A stretch of 64,000 nt of DNA from Pseudomonas sp. B21-023. GTDB lineage: Bacteria; Pseudomonadota; Gammaproteobacteria; Pseudomonadales; Pseudomonadaceae. Position numbers and translations under genes: made by a program. The notes beneath the pieces are model-generated. The model was not told the origin of the DNA and made no database searches. It worked only from the letters and a program-made list of their open reading frames with translations. Shown in pieces: positions 16,175-25,575 of this stretch. The stretch spans positions 3,383,501-3,447,500 of the forward strand of contig NZ_CP087190.1 of NCBI RefSeq assembly GCF_024749165.1. Direction: 5' to 3'. Position 1 is the first letter of the stretch. Each line of letters begins with the position of its first letter.

Positions 16175-18998
16175 TGAGGGCCTCCTTGACGCGGGCGGGG
16201 GTGATGGGCAGGTCGCGGACACGCTTGCCGATGGCATGGGCCACGGCGTTGCCGATGGCGCCGACCACCGGGATCATCACCACCTCGGCAATGCCCTTGG
16301 ACGGGTCGGTCGGCGACAGCGGCGGCAGGATCTCGGACGTCTGCTTCCACACCGCCACATGCCGGGCCATCGGCAGGCGGTAACGGTTGAAGTTCCAGTC
16401 GCCCTCACCCGGGCCACCCTCGTACAGCGGCATCTCTTCCAGCAGCGCATGGCCGATACCCATGGCGATACCGCCTTCGAGCTGGCCCTTGACCAGCTCG
16501 GGCACCAACACCCGGCCGCACTCGACCCAGCTGTGGTGGTTGAGCACGCTGACCTCGCCGCTGCCCTTGTTCACCTTGACCTCGACGATGGTCGCCACCG
16601 GGCTGTAGTAGGTGACCATGGCGTTGTTCAGCTGGGTGGCCGGGTACTCGGCGTTCTGCCGGTCGAGCAGGTGGAAGCCGGCGCTGTTCATCTGCGCCTT
16701 CTTCGCGTTCACCGCACCGTCGCCGTACTTCACCGCCAGGGCATCGAGCGGCAGGCGCTCGCGCACGCCGTCGATGACGAAGTCGGCCTCGGCCCAGCTC
16801 CAGCGGTTGAAGCCGTGCACACTGACGCCGGTGACCAGGCCCATCTCGTGGGCCTTCTTCGCCAGCGTGGCGAACGGGATCGGCTCCAGGCCGTTGCCAG
16901 TCAGCGCACCGTTGACCCACACCGCGTTCTCGCGGCGCACCACCAACGGGTTGGCCTGGCCGCCGAACGGGCCCTGGCTCCACAAGGCCATGGCCGCCGG
17001 CCACAGGCCGTGGTTGAAAAGCACCCGGGCCGCCTCGCGGGTGGCGTGGCTGAAGTAGAACGCCGAGTTGGTCGCCGACGACGGCGAGGCCAGCTTGGCG
17101 ACCCAGCGCGGGTTGCGCAGCGCGGCGTCCTGCTCGGCCTGGCTGATCAGGTAGGGGTTGCCGCTGGTGCTCAGTTGCAGCTCAGGCCATTCGGTCTGGG
17201 CGGTCTGCACGTGATCGGCGACGCGGCCGAGGAAGTCGCTGACCACCAGGGCCTGGGAGGTCGACATGCCGGTGCCCAGCTCGGTGCCGATATGACGCAA
17301 GGTGATCTGGCCATCGGCAGTGAACTCGACCGCCGCCATCGGCGCTTCGGCGCCGGTGCCGAAGTCCTTCTGGGTGATGGCGAAGCCCACGCCGTACCAG
17401 TTGTCGTGGTCCTTGGCGTCTTCGGCCTGCTTGCGCGCGTGGCGGTTCTTCCACCAGTCGTGTTCCGCGGCCTTGTCGAGGATCTCGTGCAGGCGCAGGG
17501 CTCCGGCGGGCACCGCGCCCTGGGTGTTCTTCATGCCCGACTTGAGGGCGTTCTTGCGGCGCAGTTCGATGGCATCCACGCCCAGGCGGTCGGCAATCTC
17601 GTCGACCATCATCTCGGTGGCGGCCATGCTCTGCAGGGTGCCGTAGCCGCGCATGGAGCCGGCCTCGACGCCGCGCGAGTGGTAGGCGGTGACCGACAGG
17701 TCGTTCTGCGGCATGTAGTAGATCGACTGCGCGGCAGTAGCGCCTACTGAAGCCACCGACGGGCTGTAGTTGATGCGCCCGCCGCCGTCGACGGTCATGT
17801 CGGCGCGGAAGATCTTGAAGCTCATGTCCTTCTTGTCGACGGCCAGCTGGTAGCGGATGTCGAACGGGTGGCGCTTGATGCCACTCTGGAACTGCTCGTA
17901 GCGGTCGTTGGCCAGGCGGATCGGCACGCCCGCGCCGTACAGGGCGGCGACGGCGGCGTAGAACACGAAGATGTTGTTGTCCTTGGAGCCGTAGCCGACG
18001 GTGTAGCCCGGGTGCATGTTCAGGTGTTTCAGGCCGAAACGCGACGGCTTGATCATGTGCACGCATTCCTGCGCCACTTCGAACGGGCACTGGGTGGCGA
18101 CGACAAAATGCAGGGTGCCGGTGGCCGGGTCGAACCAGCCGTTGCCGTTGTCCGGCTCGAGGGCTGCGGGCTCGATCGACGGGGTCTTGTAACGCTCGTC
18201 GAACAGCAGCCAGTCTTGCGGCGGCTGCTTGAGCTGCTCGTCGATACGCTGGGCGTAGAACATCCCCTGCTCGGTGAGGGTGCCGTGCTGCTTGGGCTCG
18301 GCGGTCCATACCGGCTTGCGCGCCAGGATGGTGGGGAACAGCATGGTGTTCTTCAGGCTCGAGTATTCATCTTCGTCGAACGGCGTCTTGCCGGCCACGC
18401 GCACGAAACGGAAGCTGCCGTAGGGGTCGCGCTGGTACAGCGGCGCCTGGGCACCGTAGCGGATCGCCTGGTCGTTGAACTGCAGCTTGAGCTTGGCCTT
18501 GCGAAAGCGCTCGAAGTCGTTCCAGATCAGGATCGCCACCGGATGGCCGATGAACATCGGCACCTGGCCGGGCGGCAGCAACGGGTCTGGCGAATGGGCT
18601 TCGGGCCAGGCGATGCCGTCCTTTTTCAGGTCATCGGCGCTGACGACGCGGTCCGGCTGCAGCTCGGCGCCCAGCAGTGACAGGTCGTAGCCCGCGTAGA
18701 TTCGGTCGGCCTTGGTCGCCTTGAGCAGCATGGCGTGGCCTTGCTGCTGTGGCCAGCCAGGCATGTCCTTGGCACGGATGTCGCGGGCGAACACCTTGTT
18801 GCCGCAGACCTTGGACAGCGCGTCGTTACGCAAACGCACCTTGCCGTCGTGGTTCATCCACTTCTGCGGCGAGGTGGTGACCTTGCTCTCCATCAGGGCG
18901 GCGAACGCCTGGCTGCCGAGCGGCGCCATGGTCACGCCGACACCGGCGATCAGCCCGCCTTGCAGGAACGAACGCCGGGAAATATCACGGTTGGACAT
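16167..18998 (-). CDS. Tat-exported molybdopterin large subunit, IorB/aldehyde oxidase type
   Basis: A 943-residue molybdenum hydroxylase subunit with a Tat leader (SRRSFLQGG, then GVGVTMAPLGSQAFA). Hydroxylation of an aldehyde or N-heterocycle with water is the expected reaction. Family features visible are GQVPMFIGHPVAILIW, VEAGSMRGYGTLQ and KGIAEVVMIPVVGAIGNA near the end, where the catalytic Glu is expected. The full length matches IorB-type one-chain subunits. AGAGGATC precedes ATG 18998; a longer upstream frame has no such site. First gene of the operon with its Fe-S, cytochrome, XdhC and MocA genes. Substrate not determinable from sequence; isoquinoline, nicotinate or aromatic aldehydes are options. 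Confidence 0.9.
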   Translation of the reverse strand: MSNRDISRRSFLQGGLIAGVGVTMAPLGSQAFAALMESKVTTSPQKWMNHDGKVRLRNDALSKVCGNKVFARDIRAKDMPGWPQQQGHAMLLKATKADRIYAGYDLSLLGAELQPDRVVSADDLKKDGIAWPEAHSPDPLLPPGQVPMFIGHPVAILIWNDFERFRKAKLKLQFNDQAIRYGAQAPLYQRDPYGSFRFVRVAGKTPFDEDEYSSLKNTMLFPTILARKPVWTAEPKQHGTLTEQGMFYAQRIDEQLKQPPQDWLLFDERYKTPSIEPAALEPDNGNGWFDPATGTLHFVVATQCPFEVAQECVHMIKPSRFGLKHLNMHPGYTVGYGSKDNNIFVFYAAVAALYGAGVPIRLANDRYEQFQSGIKRHPFDIRYQLAVDKKDMSFKIFRADMTVDGGGRINYSPSVASVGATAAQSIYYMPQNDLSVTAYHSRGVEAGSMRGYGTLQSMAATEMMVDEIADRLGVDAIELRRKNALKSGMKNTQGAVPAGALRLHEILDKAAEHDWWKNRHARKQAEDAKDHDNWYGVGFAITQKDFGTGAEAPMAAVEFTADGQITLRHIGTELGTGMSTSQALVVSDFLGRVADHVQTAQTEWPELQLSTSGNPYLISQAEQDAALRNPRWVAKLASPSSATNSAFYFSHATREAARVLFNHGLWPAAMALWSQGPFGGQANPLVVRRENAVWVNGALTGNGLEPIPFATLAKKAHEMGLVTGVSVHGFNRWSWAEADFVIDGVRERLPLDALAVKYGDGAVNAKKAQMNSAGFHLLDRQNAEYPATQLNNAMVTYYSPVATIVEVKVNKGSGEVSVLNHHSWVECGRVLVPELVKGQLEGGIAMGIGHALLEEMPLYEGGPGEGDWNFNRYRLPMARHVAVWKQTSEILPPLSPTDPSKGIAEVVMIPVVGAIGNAVAHAIGKRVRDLPITPARVKEALNG

Positions 18999-19161
18999 GG
19001 TTGATCCTCTGGGCAGCTCTTGGGTTGCCCATGCTTTTTCTGGTGCTTGAGAAACTGAAAGGGCGCGCACGATCACAAAAACTGACCACGAAGTCAAGTT
19101 AACGATCGTAGGGTGCCCTTGCAAGTCAAGCAGACAACTTGTCGCGGGGCGCCGCGAAGGG

Positions 19162-20073
19162 TCAATCCGGCAAGCGATAGCGCTCGGCGAAGTACTGGCG
19201 GAAGAACTCCACCGCCACCCGCACCTTGGCCGAACCTGCCAACGGCGCGGTATACACCGCCCAGATATCCGCCGCCTGCTGGTACTCGGGCAGCACCTGC
19301 ACCAGGCGCCCATCGGCGATGCTGTCATGCACGTCCCACCAGGAGCGCAGCAGGATCCCTCGCCCGTCCAGGCACCACTGGTGCGCCACCTCGCCGTGGT
19401 TGCTGGAAAGCCCGCCGGTGACGCGCACGCTTTCCTCGCCCTGGGGGCCTTCCAGGTGCCACAGGCCGAACGGGTGGTCGCGCTCCTTGATCACCAGGCA
19501 GTCATGGCTGGCCAGGTCGGCCAGCACCCGCGGCGTGCCATGCGCGGCCAGGTAGCCAGGGGCGGCGCACAGCACCCGACGGTTGCGCGCCAGGGGCTTG
19601 GCGATCAGGTGCGGGGCGATGACGTTGCCCACGCGGATGTCCAGGTCCACCCCTTCGGCGATCAGGTCCACCAGGCGGTCATGCACATCCAGGCGGATGT
19701 CCAGCCCTGGGTAGCGCGCCGCCAGCTCCGACAACGCCGGCGCCACGAAGCGCCGCCCCAGCCCCAGGCTGCTGGCGATGCGCAGTTGCCCCGCCGGCTC
19801 GCGCTGGCCGGCGTTGAGGTCGTCGTCCATGCGCCGCAGGGTCTCGAAGATCTGCTGCGCCCACTGGTACACGCGCTCGCCCTCCTCGCTCACCGTCACC
19901 CGCCGGGTGGTGCGGTGCAGCAGGCGCACGCCGAGGCTTTCCTCCAGCAGGCGAATTCGCTTGCTGATGAACGCCGCCGACATGCCGCGCTCGTCCGCCA
20001 CTGCGGCGAAGCTGGCGCGGCGCGCCACCTGCAGGAAGATGTCGAGGTCATCCAGGTTCGGCAGATTATTCAC
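19162..20073 (-). CDS. dmlR: LysR-type regulator, DmlR-like
   Basis: A 303-residue LysR regulator with helix-turn-helix SFAAVADERGMSAAFISKRI and the LHRTTRRVTVSEEG linker typical of the DmlR/CrgA branch. It lies divergent from the tartrate/D-malate dehydrogenase gene with about 95 bases between, as dmlR does in E. coli, and likely activates that gene and perhaps the carnitine genes behind it. The start is GTG 20073; no strong Shine-Dalgarno is seen, but no later start keeps the DNA-binding domain. Confidence 0.85.
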   Translation of the reverse strand: MNNLPNLDDLDIFLQVARRASFAAVADERGMSAAFISKRIRLLEESLGVRLLHRTTRRVTVSEEGERVYQWAQQIFETLRRMDDDLNAGQREPAGQLRIASSLGLGRRFVAPALSELAARYPGLDIRLDVHDRLVDLIAEGVDLDIRVGNVIAPHLIAKPLARNRRVLCAAPGYLAAHGTPRVLADLASHDCLVIKERDHPFGLWHLEGPQGEESVRVTGGLSSNHGEVAHQWCLDGRGILLRSWWDVHDSIADGRLVQVLPEYQQAADIWAVYTAPLAGSAKVRVAVEFFRQYFAERYRLPD

Positions 20074-20168
20074 GTTTCGTGCACCAAGAATTGATGGATT
20101 GCCGGATTATCTCCGAAGCACAGCCTTATAGCATGGCCTGCATCTTCCCTGGACACGAGATGCGCCCC

Positions 20169-21260
20169 ATGACCAAGACCTTCAAGATCGCCGCCATCCC
20201 CGGTGACGGCATCGGCAACGAAGTCCTCCCCGAAGGCCTGCGCGTGGTCGAGGCCGCCGCCCGCAAGCACGGCCTGGACCTGCAGTTCGAGTTCTTCGAA
20301 TGGGCCAGCTGCGATTACTACCTGGCCCACGGCAAGATGATGCCTGACGACTGGTTCGACCAGCTCAAGGGCTTCGACGCCCTGTACTTCGGTGCAGTCG
20401 GCTGGCCCGACAAGGTCCCGGACCACATCTCGCTGTGGGGCTCCCTGCTCAAGTTCCGCCGCGACTTCGACCAGTACGTGAACATCCGCCCGGTGCGCCT
20501 GTTCCCCGGCGTGCCCTGCCCGCTGGCGCACAAGCAGCCCGGCGACATCGACTTCGTGGTGATCCGCGAGAACACCGAGGGCGAATACTCCTCTCTGGGC
20601 GGGCGCATGTTCGAAGGCACCGACAACGAGTTCGTGCTGCAGGAGTCGGTGTTCACCCGTCGCGGCGTCGACCGCATCCTCAAGTACGCCTTCGACGTGG
20701 CGCAGACCCGCGAGCGCAAGCACGTGACCTCGGCGACCAAGTCCAACGGCATGGCCGTGAGCATGCCCTACTGGGACGAGCGCACCGCCGCCATGGCCGC
20801 CCACTACCCCGAGATCAGCTGGGACAAGCAGCACATCGACATCCTCTGCGCCCGTTTCGTGCTGCAGCCTGAGCGTTTCGACGTGGTGGTGGCCTCCAAC
20901 CTGTTCGGCGACATCCTCTCCGACCTCGGCCCGGCGTGCGCCGGCACCATCGGCATCGCGCCGTCGGCCAACCTCAATCCCGAGCGCAAGTTCCCCTCGC
21001 TGTTCGAGCCGGTGCATGGCTCGGCGCCGGACATCTACGGCAAGAACATCGCCAACCCGATCGCGATGATCTGGTCCGGCGCGCTGATGCTCGAGTTCCT
21101 CGGCCAGGAGAACAACGATGCCCGCTACCAGGCGGCCCACGACGACATCCTCAAGGCCATCGAGACGGTGATCGCCAACGGCGACACCACCCGCGACATG
21201 GGCGGTAGCCGTTCGACCCAGGAAGTGGGCAAGGCCATCGCCGAGCTGCTCGGCGCCTGA
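20169..21260 (+). CDS. ttuC: Tartrate / D-malate dehydrogenase (decarboxylating)
   Basis: A 363-residue member of the isocitrate/isopropylmalate dehydrogenase family. The N-terminus KIAAIPGDGIGNEVLPEG is the cofactor-side signature, VIRENTEGEYSSLGGR the substrate loop, and NLFGDILSDLGPACAGTIGIAPSAN the metal-binding region. The product oxidises and decarboxylates D-malate or tartrate with NAD. Placed before a BCCT transporter and carnitine oxygenase, its likely job is to take D-malate derived from carnitine to pyruvate. ATG 20169 is the family start; ATG 20160 is three codons earlier and cannot be excluded. Confidence 0.93.
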   Translation: MTKTFKIAAIPGDGIGNEVLPEGLRVVEAAARKHGLDLQFEFFEWASCDYYLAHGKMMPDDWFDQLKGFDALYFGAVGWPDKVPDHISLWGSLLKFRRDFDQYVNIRPVRLFPGVPCPLAHKQPGDIDFVVIRENTEGEYSSLGGRMFEGTDNEFVLQESVFTRRGVDRILKYAFDVAQTRERKHVTSATKSNGMAVSMPYWDERTAAMAAHYPEISWDKQHIDILCARFVLQPERFDVVVASNLFGDILSDLGPACAGTIGIAPSANLNPERKFPSLFEPVHGSAPDIYGKNIANPIAMIWSGALMLEFLGQENNDARYQAAHDDILKAIETVIANGDTTRDMGGSRSTQEVGKAIAELLGA

Positions 21261-21274
21261 TTTGACGTCAGGTC

Positions 21275-21342
21275 ATCGCGGGGCAAGCCCGCTCCCACAA
21301 GTAGAAACACGTCTTTGCGTGGGAGCGGGCTTGCCCCGCGAT
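21275..21342. repeat. REP pair (inverted)
   Basis: atcgcggggcaagcccgctc at 21275 faces its complement ending at 21342 across a 15-base loop. It lies after the dehydrogenase gene and may stabilise or end that transcript. Confidence 0.85.
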
Positions 21343-21531
21343 AGCGACAGCCCACCCAATCATCCGGATTGTCCGACGATCCTATTGCCACCCACTTCGA
21401 TTCAATGCAGAATCTGTCAACCATAAGATACTTGTTATCTATTAGTTAACAGAAAGGAAACACAGAACCTCGATACGGACTTCCCCAACGCCTGACGCCT
21501 ACTACAAAAAAAATGCTCCAGGAGACAATTG

Positions 21532-23130
21532 ATGTCCCCCAATAACAAAAAGATCGACGTGTTCCTGATCGCCGTGAGCCTGTTTGCCGTGCTGCTCACC
21601 GTGATCGGCCTTGCCGCCTTCCCTGCCCAGGCCGAAAACCTGGCCAACCAGCTGTTCGAAGTGGCCACCCGCACCTTCGGCACCAGCGTCCAGGTACTGG
21701 TGTTCGGCAGTTCCCTGGCCGTGCTGTACCTGGCCTTCAGCAAATACGGCAACATCCGCCTGGGTGCCGGCAAGCCCGAGTACTCCACCGCTACCTGGGT
21801 GTTCATGTTCATCTGCGCTGGCATGGGTTCCTCGACCCTGTACTGGGGCGTGATGGAATGGGCCTACTACTACCAGACCCCAGGCCTGAACATCGCGCCG
21901 ATGTCGGCCAAGGCTCTGGAATACAGCGTCAGCTACTCGTTCTTCCACTGGGGCATCAGTGCCTGGTCGATCTACGCCCTGGCCTCGCTGGCCATGGCCT
22001 ATCACTTCCATGTGCGCAAGAAGAGCGGCCTCAACCTGGCCTCGATCATCGAGGCGGTCACCGGCTTCAAGGCCACCGGCCCGGTCGGCCGCGCCGTCGA
22101 CCTGATCTTCCTGCTGACCATGATGGGCGCGCTGACCGTGTCGCTGGCGCTAACCGCCTCGACCCTGACCCGCGGCCTTGCCGACCTGGCCGGTACCCCC
22201 AACACCTTCACCGTGCAGTTGCTGGTGATCGGCGCGGTGGCGCTGCTGTTCTCGCTGAGCTCGTACATCGGCATCGACGGCGGCCTGCAGCGCCTGTCGA
22301 AGATGGTCTGCATCGGCGCCCTGGTATTCGCCGCCATCGTCCTGCTGGTGGGGCCGACCCAGTTCACCCTGAACAACACCGCCAATTCCATCGGCCTGAT
22401 GCTGCAACATTACGTGCAGATGAGCCTGTTCACCGACCCGGCCGGCGACGGCGCCTTCACCCGCAACTGGACGGTGTTCTACTGGCTGTGGTGGGTGTCC
22501 TACGCCCCGGGCGTGGCGATGTTCGTCGCCCGCGTATCCCGTGGCCGACTGATCAAGGAAGTGGTGTTCGCCCTGCTGCTGGGCGGCAGCTTCGGTTGCT
22601 GGTTCTTCTTCGGCGCGCTGGAAAGCTACAGCATGCACCAGTTCATCAACGGTCAGATCGACGTACCCAAGCTGCTCGGCACGCTGGGCGGCGAAGCCGC
22701 GGTGACCGACCTGTTGCTGGCCCTGCCCTGGGGCACGCTGTTCCTCGCCGCGTACCTGTTCATCATGGCGGTGTTCTGCGCCTCGCACATGGACGCCGCC
22801 GCCTACGCCGTGGCCGCCACCAGCACCCGCAACCTGCGCGAAGGTGAAGACCCAAGCCCCACCCTGCGCCTGTTCTGGTGCGTGGTGCTGACCCTGGTGC
22901 CACTGGCCATGCTCTTCGCCAAGGCCTCGCTGTCGACCATGAAGACCGCCGTGGTGCTCACCGCGATCCCGTTCATGCTGATCCTGCTGGTGAAGATCTA
23001 CGGGTTCTTCAAGTGGCTGGTGGCCGATTACGGCCAGGTGCCGGCCTACCGCATCGAGGAAGAGGCCACCCGCCTGGCGGGTGAGGAACCGCAGCCGCAG
23101 GCACCGCGTAGCGCTGCCGTGGTGCACTGA
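21532..23130 (+). CDS. BCCT-family betaine/carnitine/choline transporter
   Basis: A 532-residue inner-membrane carrier with twelve predicted helices. The BCCT core is [17 protein letters not shown] and [21 protein letters not shown], the aromatic box that binds trimethylammonium groups. It should import a quaternary amine, most likely L-carnitine or a butyrobetaine, given the oxygenase genes that follow. It is the counterpart of YeaV in E. coli. AGGAG precedes ATG 21532 (an immediately upstream TTG is in frame but closer to the site). A GTTAAC site lies about 85 bases upstream. Confidence 0.93.
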   Translation: MSPNNKKIDVFLIAVSLFAVLLTVIGLAAFPAQAENLANQLFEVATRTFGTSVQVLVFGSSLAVLYLAFSKYGNIRLGAGKPEYSTATWVFMFICAGMGSSTLYWGVMEWAYYYQTPGLNIAPMSAKALEYSVSYSFFHWGISAWSIYALASLAMAYHFHVRKKSGLNLASIIEAVTGFKATGPVGRAVDLIFLLTMMGALTVSLALTASTLTRGLADLAGTPNTFTVQLLVIGAVALLFSLSSYIGIDGGLQRLSKMVCIGALVFAAIVLLVGPTQFTLNNTANSIGLMLQHYVQMSLFTDPAGDGAFTRNWTVFYWLWWVSYAPGVAMFVARVSRGRLIKEVVFALLLGGSFGCWFFFGALESYSMHQFINGQIDVPKLLGTLGGEAAVTDLLLALPWGTLFLAAYLFIMAVFCASHMDAAAYAVAATSTRNLREGEDPSPTLRLFWCVVLTLVPLAMLFAKASLSTMKTAVVLTAIPFMLILLVKIYGFFKWLVADYGQVPAYRIEEEATRLAGEEPQPQAPRSAAVVH

Positions 23131-23139
23131 AATACAAGG

Positions 23140-23177
23140 TGGGGGCGGCTTGCCCCCCCATTTGGCAAATTTTTTTT
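23140..23177 (+). terminator. Hairpin plus T-run after the BCCT gene
   Basis: A G-rich/C-rich stem (ggggc...gcccc) and a small ATTT-GGC-AAAT stem are followed by eight T. This would separate the transporter transcript from the oxygenase transcript. Confidence 0.5.
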
Positions 23178-23186
23178 GCCCAGATT

Positions 23187-23213
23187 GTTAACCAACAGAT
23201 ACGCGTTAACCAA
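23187..23213 (+). promoter_or_regulatory. Two direct repeats of GTTAACCAA upstream of the Rieske oxygenase gene
   Basis: GTTAACCAA occurs at 23187-23195 and again at 23205-23213, an 18-base period (about two helical turns), ending 19 bases before the oxygenase start. A single GTTAAC at 21445-21450 lies before the BCCT gene. This looks like a regulator binding site shared across the carnitine genes; the protein is not identified. Confidence 0.4.
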
Positions 23214-23232
23214 TAAGAACCGAGATAGAGCC

Positions 23233-24354
23233 ATGAACGATTTCAAACGCCTGCCCGCCGACTTCTGCGCCAACGCCGAGGAGGCCTTCACCCTCCCGGC
23301 CAAGTTCTACACCCAGGCCGCCGTCTTCGAACACGAGAAGGAAGCGATCTTCGCCCGCAGCTGGATCTGCGTCGGCCACCGCAGCGAAGTCGCCGAAAAG
23401 AACGCCTACATCACCCGTCAGGTGATCGGCGAGAGCATCATCGTCGTGCGTGGCCGCGACGACGTGCTGCGGGCCTTCTACAACGTCTGCCCGCACCGTG
23501 GCCATCAACTGCTCGAAGGCAGCGGCAAGGCCAAGAATGTGATCACCTGCCCGTATCACGCCTGGACCTTCAAGCTCGACGGCGAGCTGGCCCATGCGCG
23601 CAACTGCGAGAACGTGGCCAACTTCGACAAAGGCAATTCCACCCTGGTGCAGCTGCGCGTGGAGGAATACGCCGGTTTCATCTTCATCAACATGGACAAC
23701 GACGCAGGCTCCGTCGAAGACCAGCTGCCGGGCATGCAGAAGCGCATGCGCGAAGCCTGCGCGGTGATCGACGACCTGCACCTGGCCGCACGCTTCGTCA
23801 GCGACACTCCGGCCAACTGGAAATCCATCGTCGACAACTACCTGGAGTGCTACCACTGCGCCCCGGCCCACCCTGGCTTCTCCGATTCGGTGGACGTCGG
23901 CCAGTACAGCCACAGCCTGCACGGCAACTGGACCCTGCAATATGGCCTGGCCAAACCGTCGGAGCAGTCATTCTCCTTCGACGAGTCGGTGAAAGACCCG
24001 TCCTTCGCCGGCTTCTGGGCCTGGCCGTGCACCATGTTCAACGTACCGCCAGGGGCCAACTTCATGACCGTGATCTACGAGTTCCCGGTCGATGCCGAGA
24101 CCACCCTGCAGCACTACGACATCTACTTCCTCAACAAGGAGCTCAGCGAAGAGCAGCACAAGCTGATCGACTGGTACCGCGAAGTGTTCCGTCCCGAGGA
24201 CCTGCGCCTGGTCGAGAGCGTGCAGAAAGGCCTGAAGTCCCGCGGCTACCGTGGCCAGGGCCGGATCATGGTCGACGCCCAGCGCAGCGGTGTCAGCGAG
24301 CACGGCATCGCCCACTTCCACAACCTGATCGCGGTCGCCCACCTGGACGACTGA
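23233..24354 (+). CDS. cntA: Rieske carnitine monooxygenase, oxygenase subunit (CntA/YeaW)
   Basis: A 373-residue Rieske non-haem iron oxygenase that should split L-carnitine into trimethylamine and malic semialdehyde. The Rieske cluster ligands are CPHRGH (C86, H88) and CPYHAW (C106, H109). The mononuclear iron site is in DNYLECYHCAPAH, giving H208 and H213, and the bridging position 205 is Glu rather than the Asp usual in ring-hydroxylating enzymes. A Glu at this position is the known mark of CntA-type enzymes, which strengthens the call over benzoate-type dioxygenases. Neighbours (BCCT carrier before, reductase after) match yeaV-W-X. gamma-Butyrobetaine or betaine as substrate is less likely but possible. 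Confidence 0.92.
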   Translation: MNDFKRLPADFCANAEEAFTLPAKFYTQAAVFEHEKEAIFARSWICVGHRSEVAEKNAYITRQVIGESIIVVRGRDDVLRAFYNVCPHRGHQLLEGSGKAKNVITCPYHAWTFKLDGELAHARNCENVANFDKGNSTLVQLRVEEYAGFIFINMDNDAGSVEDQLPGMQKRMREACAVIDDLHLAARFVSDTPANWKSIVDNYLECYHCAPAHPGFSDSVDVGQYSHSLHGNWTLQYGLAKPSEQSFSFDESVKDPSFAGFWAWPCTMFNVPPGANFMTVIYEFPVDAETTLQHYDIYFLNKELSEEQHKLIDWYREVFRPEDLRLVESVQKGLKSRGYRGQGRIMVDAQRSGVSEHGIAHFHNLIAVAHLDD

Positions 24355-24371
24355 ACACACGCCAGCTCCCC

Positions 24372-24404
24372 GCCCCGCGCCAGGGCCTGGCGCGGGGCTT
24401 TGTT
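24372..24404 (+). terminator. Strong intercistronic hairpin between cntA and cntB
   Basis: GCCCCGCGCCAG pairs with CTGGCGCGGGGC and is followed by TTTGTT, just upstream of the reductase ribosome site. It could terminate part of the transcripts or protect the cntA mRNA, lowering reductase relative to oxygenase. Confidence 0.6.
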
Positions 24405-24417
24405 GTCGAGGTACGCC

Positions 24418-25392
24418 ATGGCCAAGCAATACGAAATGTTCAAGGTGCGCGTGACCGGTGTGGAACAGGCCACGCCGCAGATCAAGCGCTTCACCCTGGC
24501 CCGCGCCGACGGCGGCCCCCTGCCCGCCTTCAGCGGCGGCAGCCACGTGATCGTGCAGATGCAGTCGCCCTGCGGCGGCCAGTTCAGCAATGCCTACTCG
24601 CTGATGAGCGACCCGCGTCAATTGCACAGCTACCAGATCGGCGTGCGGCTCGAGGAGCAGTCCAAGGGCGGATCGGCGTTCATGCACAACCAGGTAGCGG
24701 TGGGCAGCGAGCTGACCATCTCCACCCCCAACAACCTGTTCGCCCTGGACGCCGATGCCGGGCGCCATGTGCTGATCGCCGGCGGCATCGGCATTACCCC
24801 GTTCCTGGCGCAGTTGCACGAGCTGGAAGGGGGCGCCACCCCCTACGAGCTGCACTACGCCTTCCGCGCCCCGGAACACGGCGCCTTCCAGGGCGACCTG
24901 GAACAAGGCCCGCATGCCGGCAACACGCGGTTCTACATCGACAGCCTGGACCGCAAGCTCGACCTCGCCGCGCTGTGCGCGGGCCTGGCCGATGACGCCC
25001 ACCTCTATGTGTGCGGGCCCAAGCCGCTGATCGACGCGGTGATCGCCACCGCCGCCGCCGCTGGCATCGCCGAATCGCGGGTGCACTGGGAACAGTTCGC
25101 CGCCGCCGCGCCGGCCACAGGTGCGGCCTTCACGGTGGTGCTGGCCCGTTCAGGCACCGAGCTGGCAGTCGAGGCAGGCATGACCATCCTGCAGGCCATC
25201 GAGAAGTCCAAGGCCGCGAAGGTCGAGTGCTTGTGCCGCGAAGGCGTGTGTGGCACCTGCGAGACGGCGATCCTCGAAGGCGAGGCCGAGCATTTCGACC
25301 AATACCTCAGCGACGAGGAAAAGGCCGCGCAGCAGAGCATGATGCTGTGCGTGTCGCGGGCGCGCTCGGCGCGGTTGGTGCTGGATCTCTGA
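24418..25392 (+). CDS. cntB: Carnitine monooxygenase reductase subunit (CntB/YeaX)
   Basis: A 324-residue reductase passing electrons from NAD(P)H to the oxygenase. Domains in order: flavin-binding barrel (NAYSLMSDPRQ near residue 60), nucleotide-binding part (LIAGGIGITPFLAQLHELE near 120, then YVCGPKPLIDAV), and a C-terminal plant-type ferredoxin with CLCREGVCGTC and a distal CVSRA cysteine. This FMN-first, ferredoxin-last order is that of class IA reductases. It starts at ATG 24418 after an intercistronic hairpin and must pair with the Rieske subunit immediately upstream. Confidence 0.92.
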   Translation: MAKQYEMFKVRVTGVEQATPQIKRFTLARADGGPLPAFSGGSHVIVQMQSPCGGQFSNAYSLMSDPRQLHSYQIGVRLEEQSKGGSAFMHNQVAVGSELTISTPNNLFALDADAGRHVLIAGGIGITPFLAQLHELEGGATPYELHYAFRAPEHGAFQGDLEQGPHAGNTRFYIDSLDRKLDLAALCAGLADDAHLYVCGPKPLIDAVIATAAAAGIAESRVHWEQFAAAAPATGAAFTVVLARSGTELAVEAGMTILQAIEKSKAAKVECLCREGVCGTCETAILEGEAEHFDQYLSDEEKAAQQSMMLCVSRARSARLVLDL

Positions 25393-25425
25393 AGTCAGAT
25401 CGCGTCCCAACGGGGCGAACGATGC

Positions 25426-25485
25426 CATCGCGGCGCAGGCCCGCTCCAGGAATAGCGCATGAGCTGGAGCGAGCTTGCCGCGATG
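25426..25485. repeat. Imperfect REP pair
   Basis: catcgcggcgcaggcccgct faces agcgagcttgccgcgatg. It is more diverged than the other REP pairs here and sits between cntB and the DUF1624 gene. Confidence 0.7.
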
Positions 25486-25575
25486 ACGTCGGGCGCCTCG
25501 ATGTAAATGCAGGCCAGTGGATTGAAAAATTGTTATGAGATAACATTTTACTTCCACTGTTTGCGACTTTTTTCA

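Noticed and set aside
19080..19328. Longer start for the Mo large subunit at 19328
   Set aside because: It runs through the promoter region and into the end of dmlR and would place the Tat leader internally.
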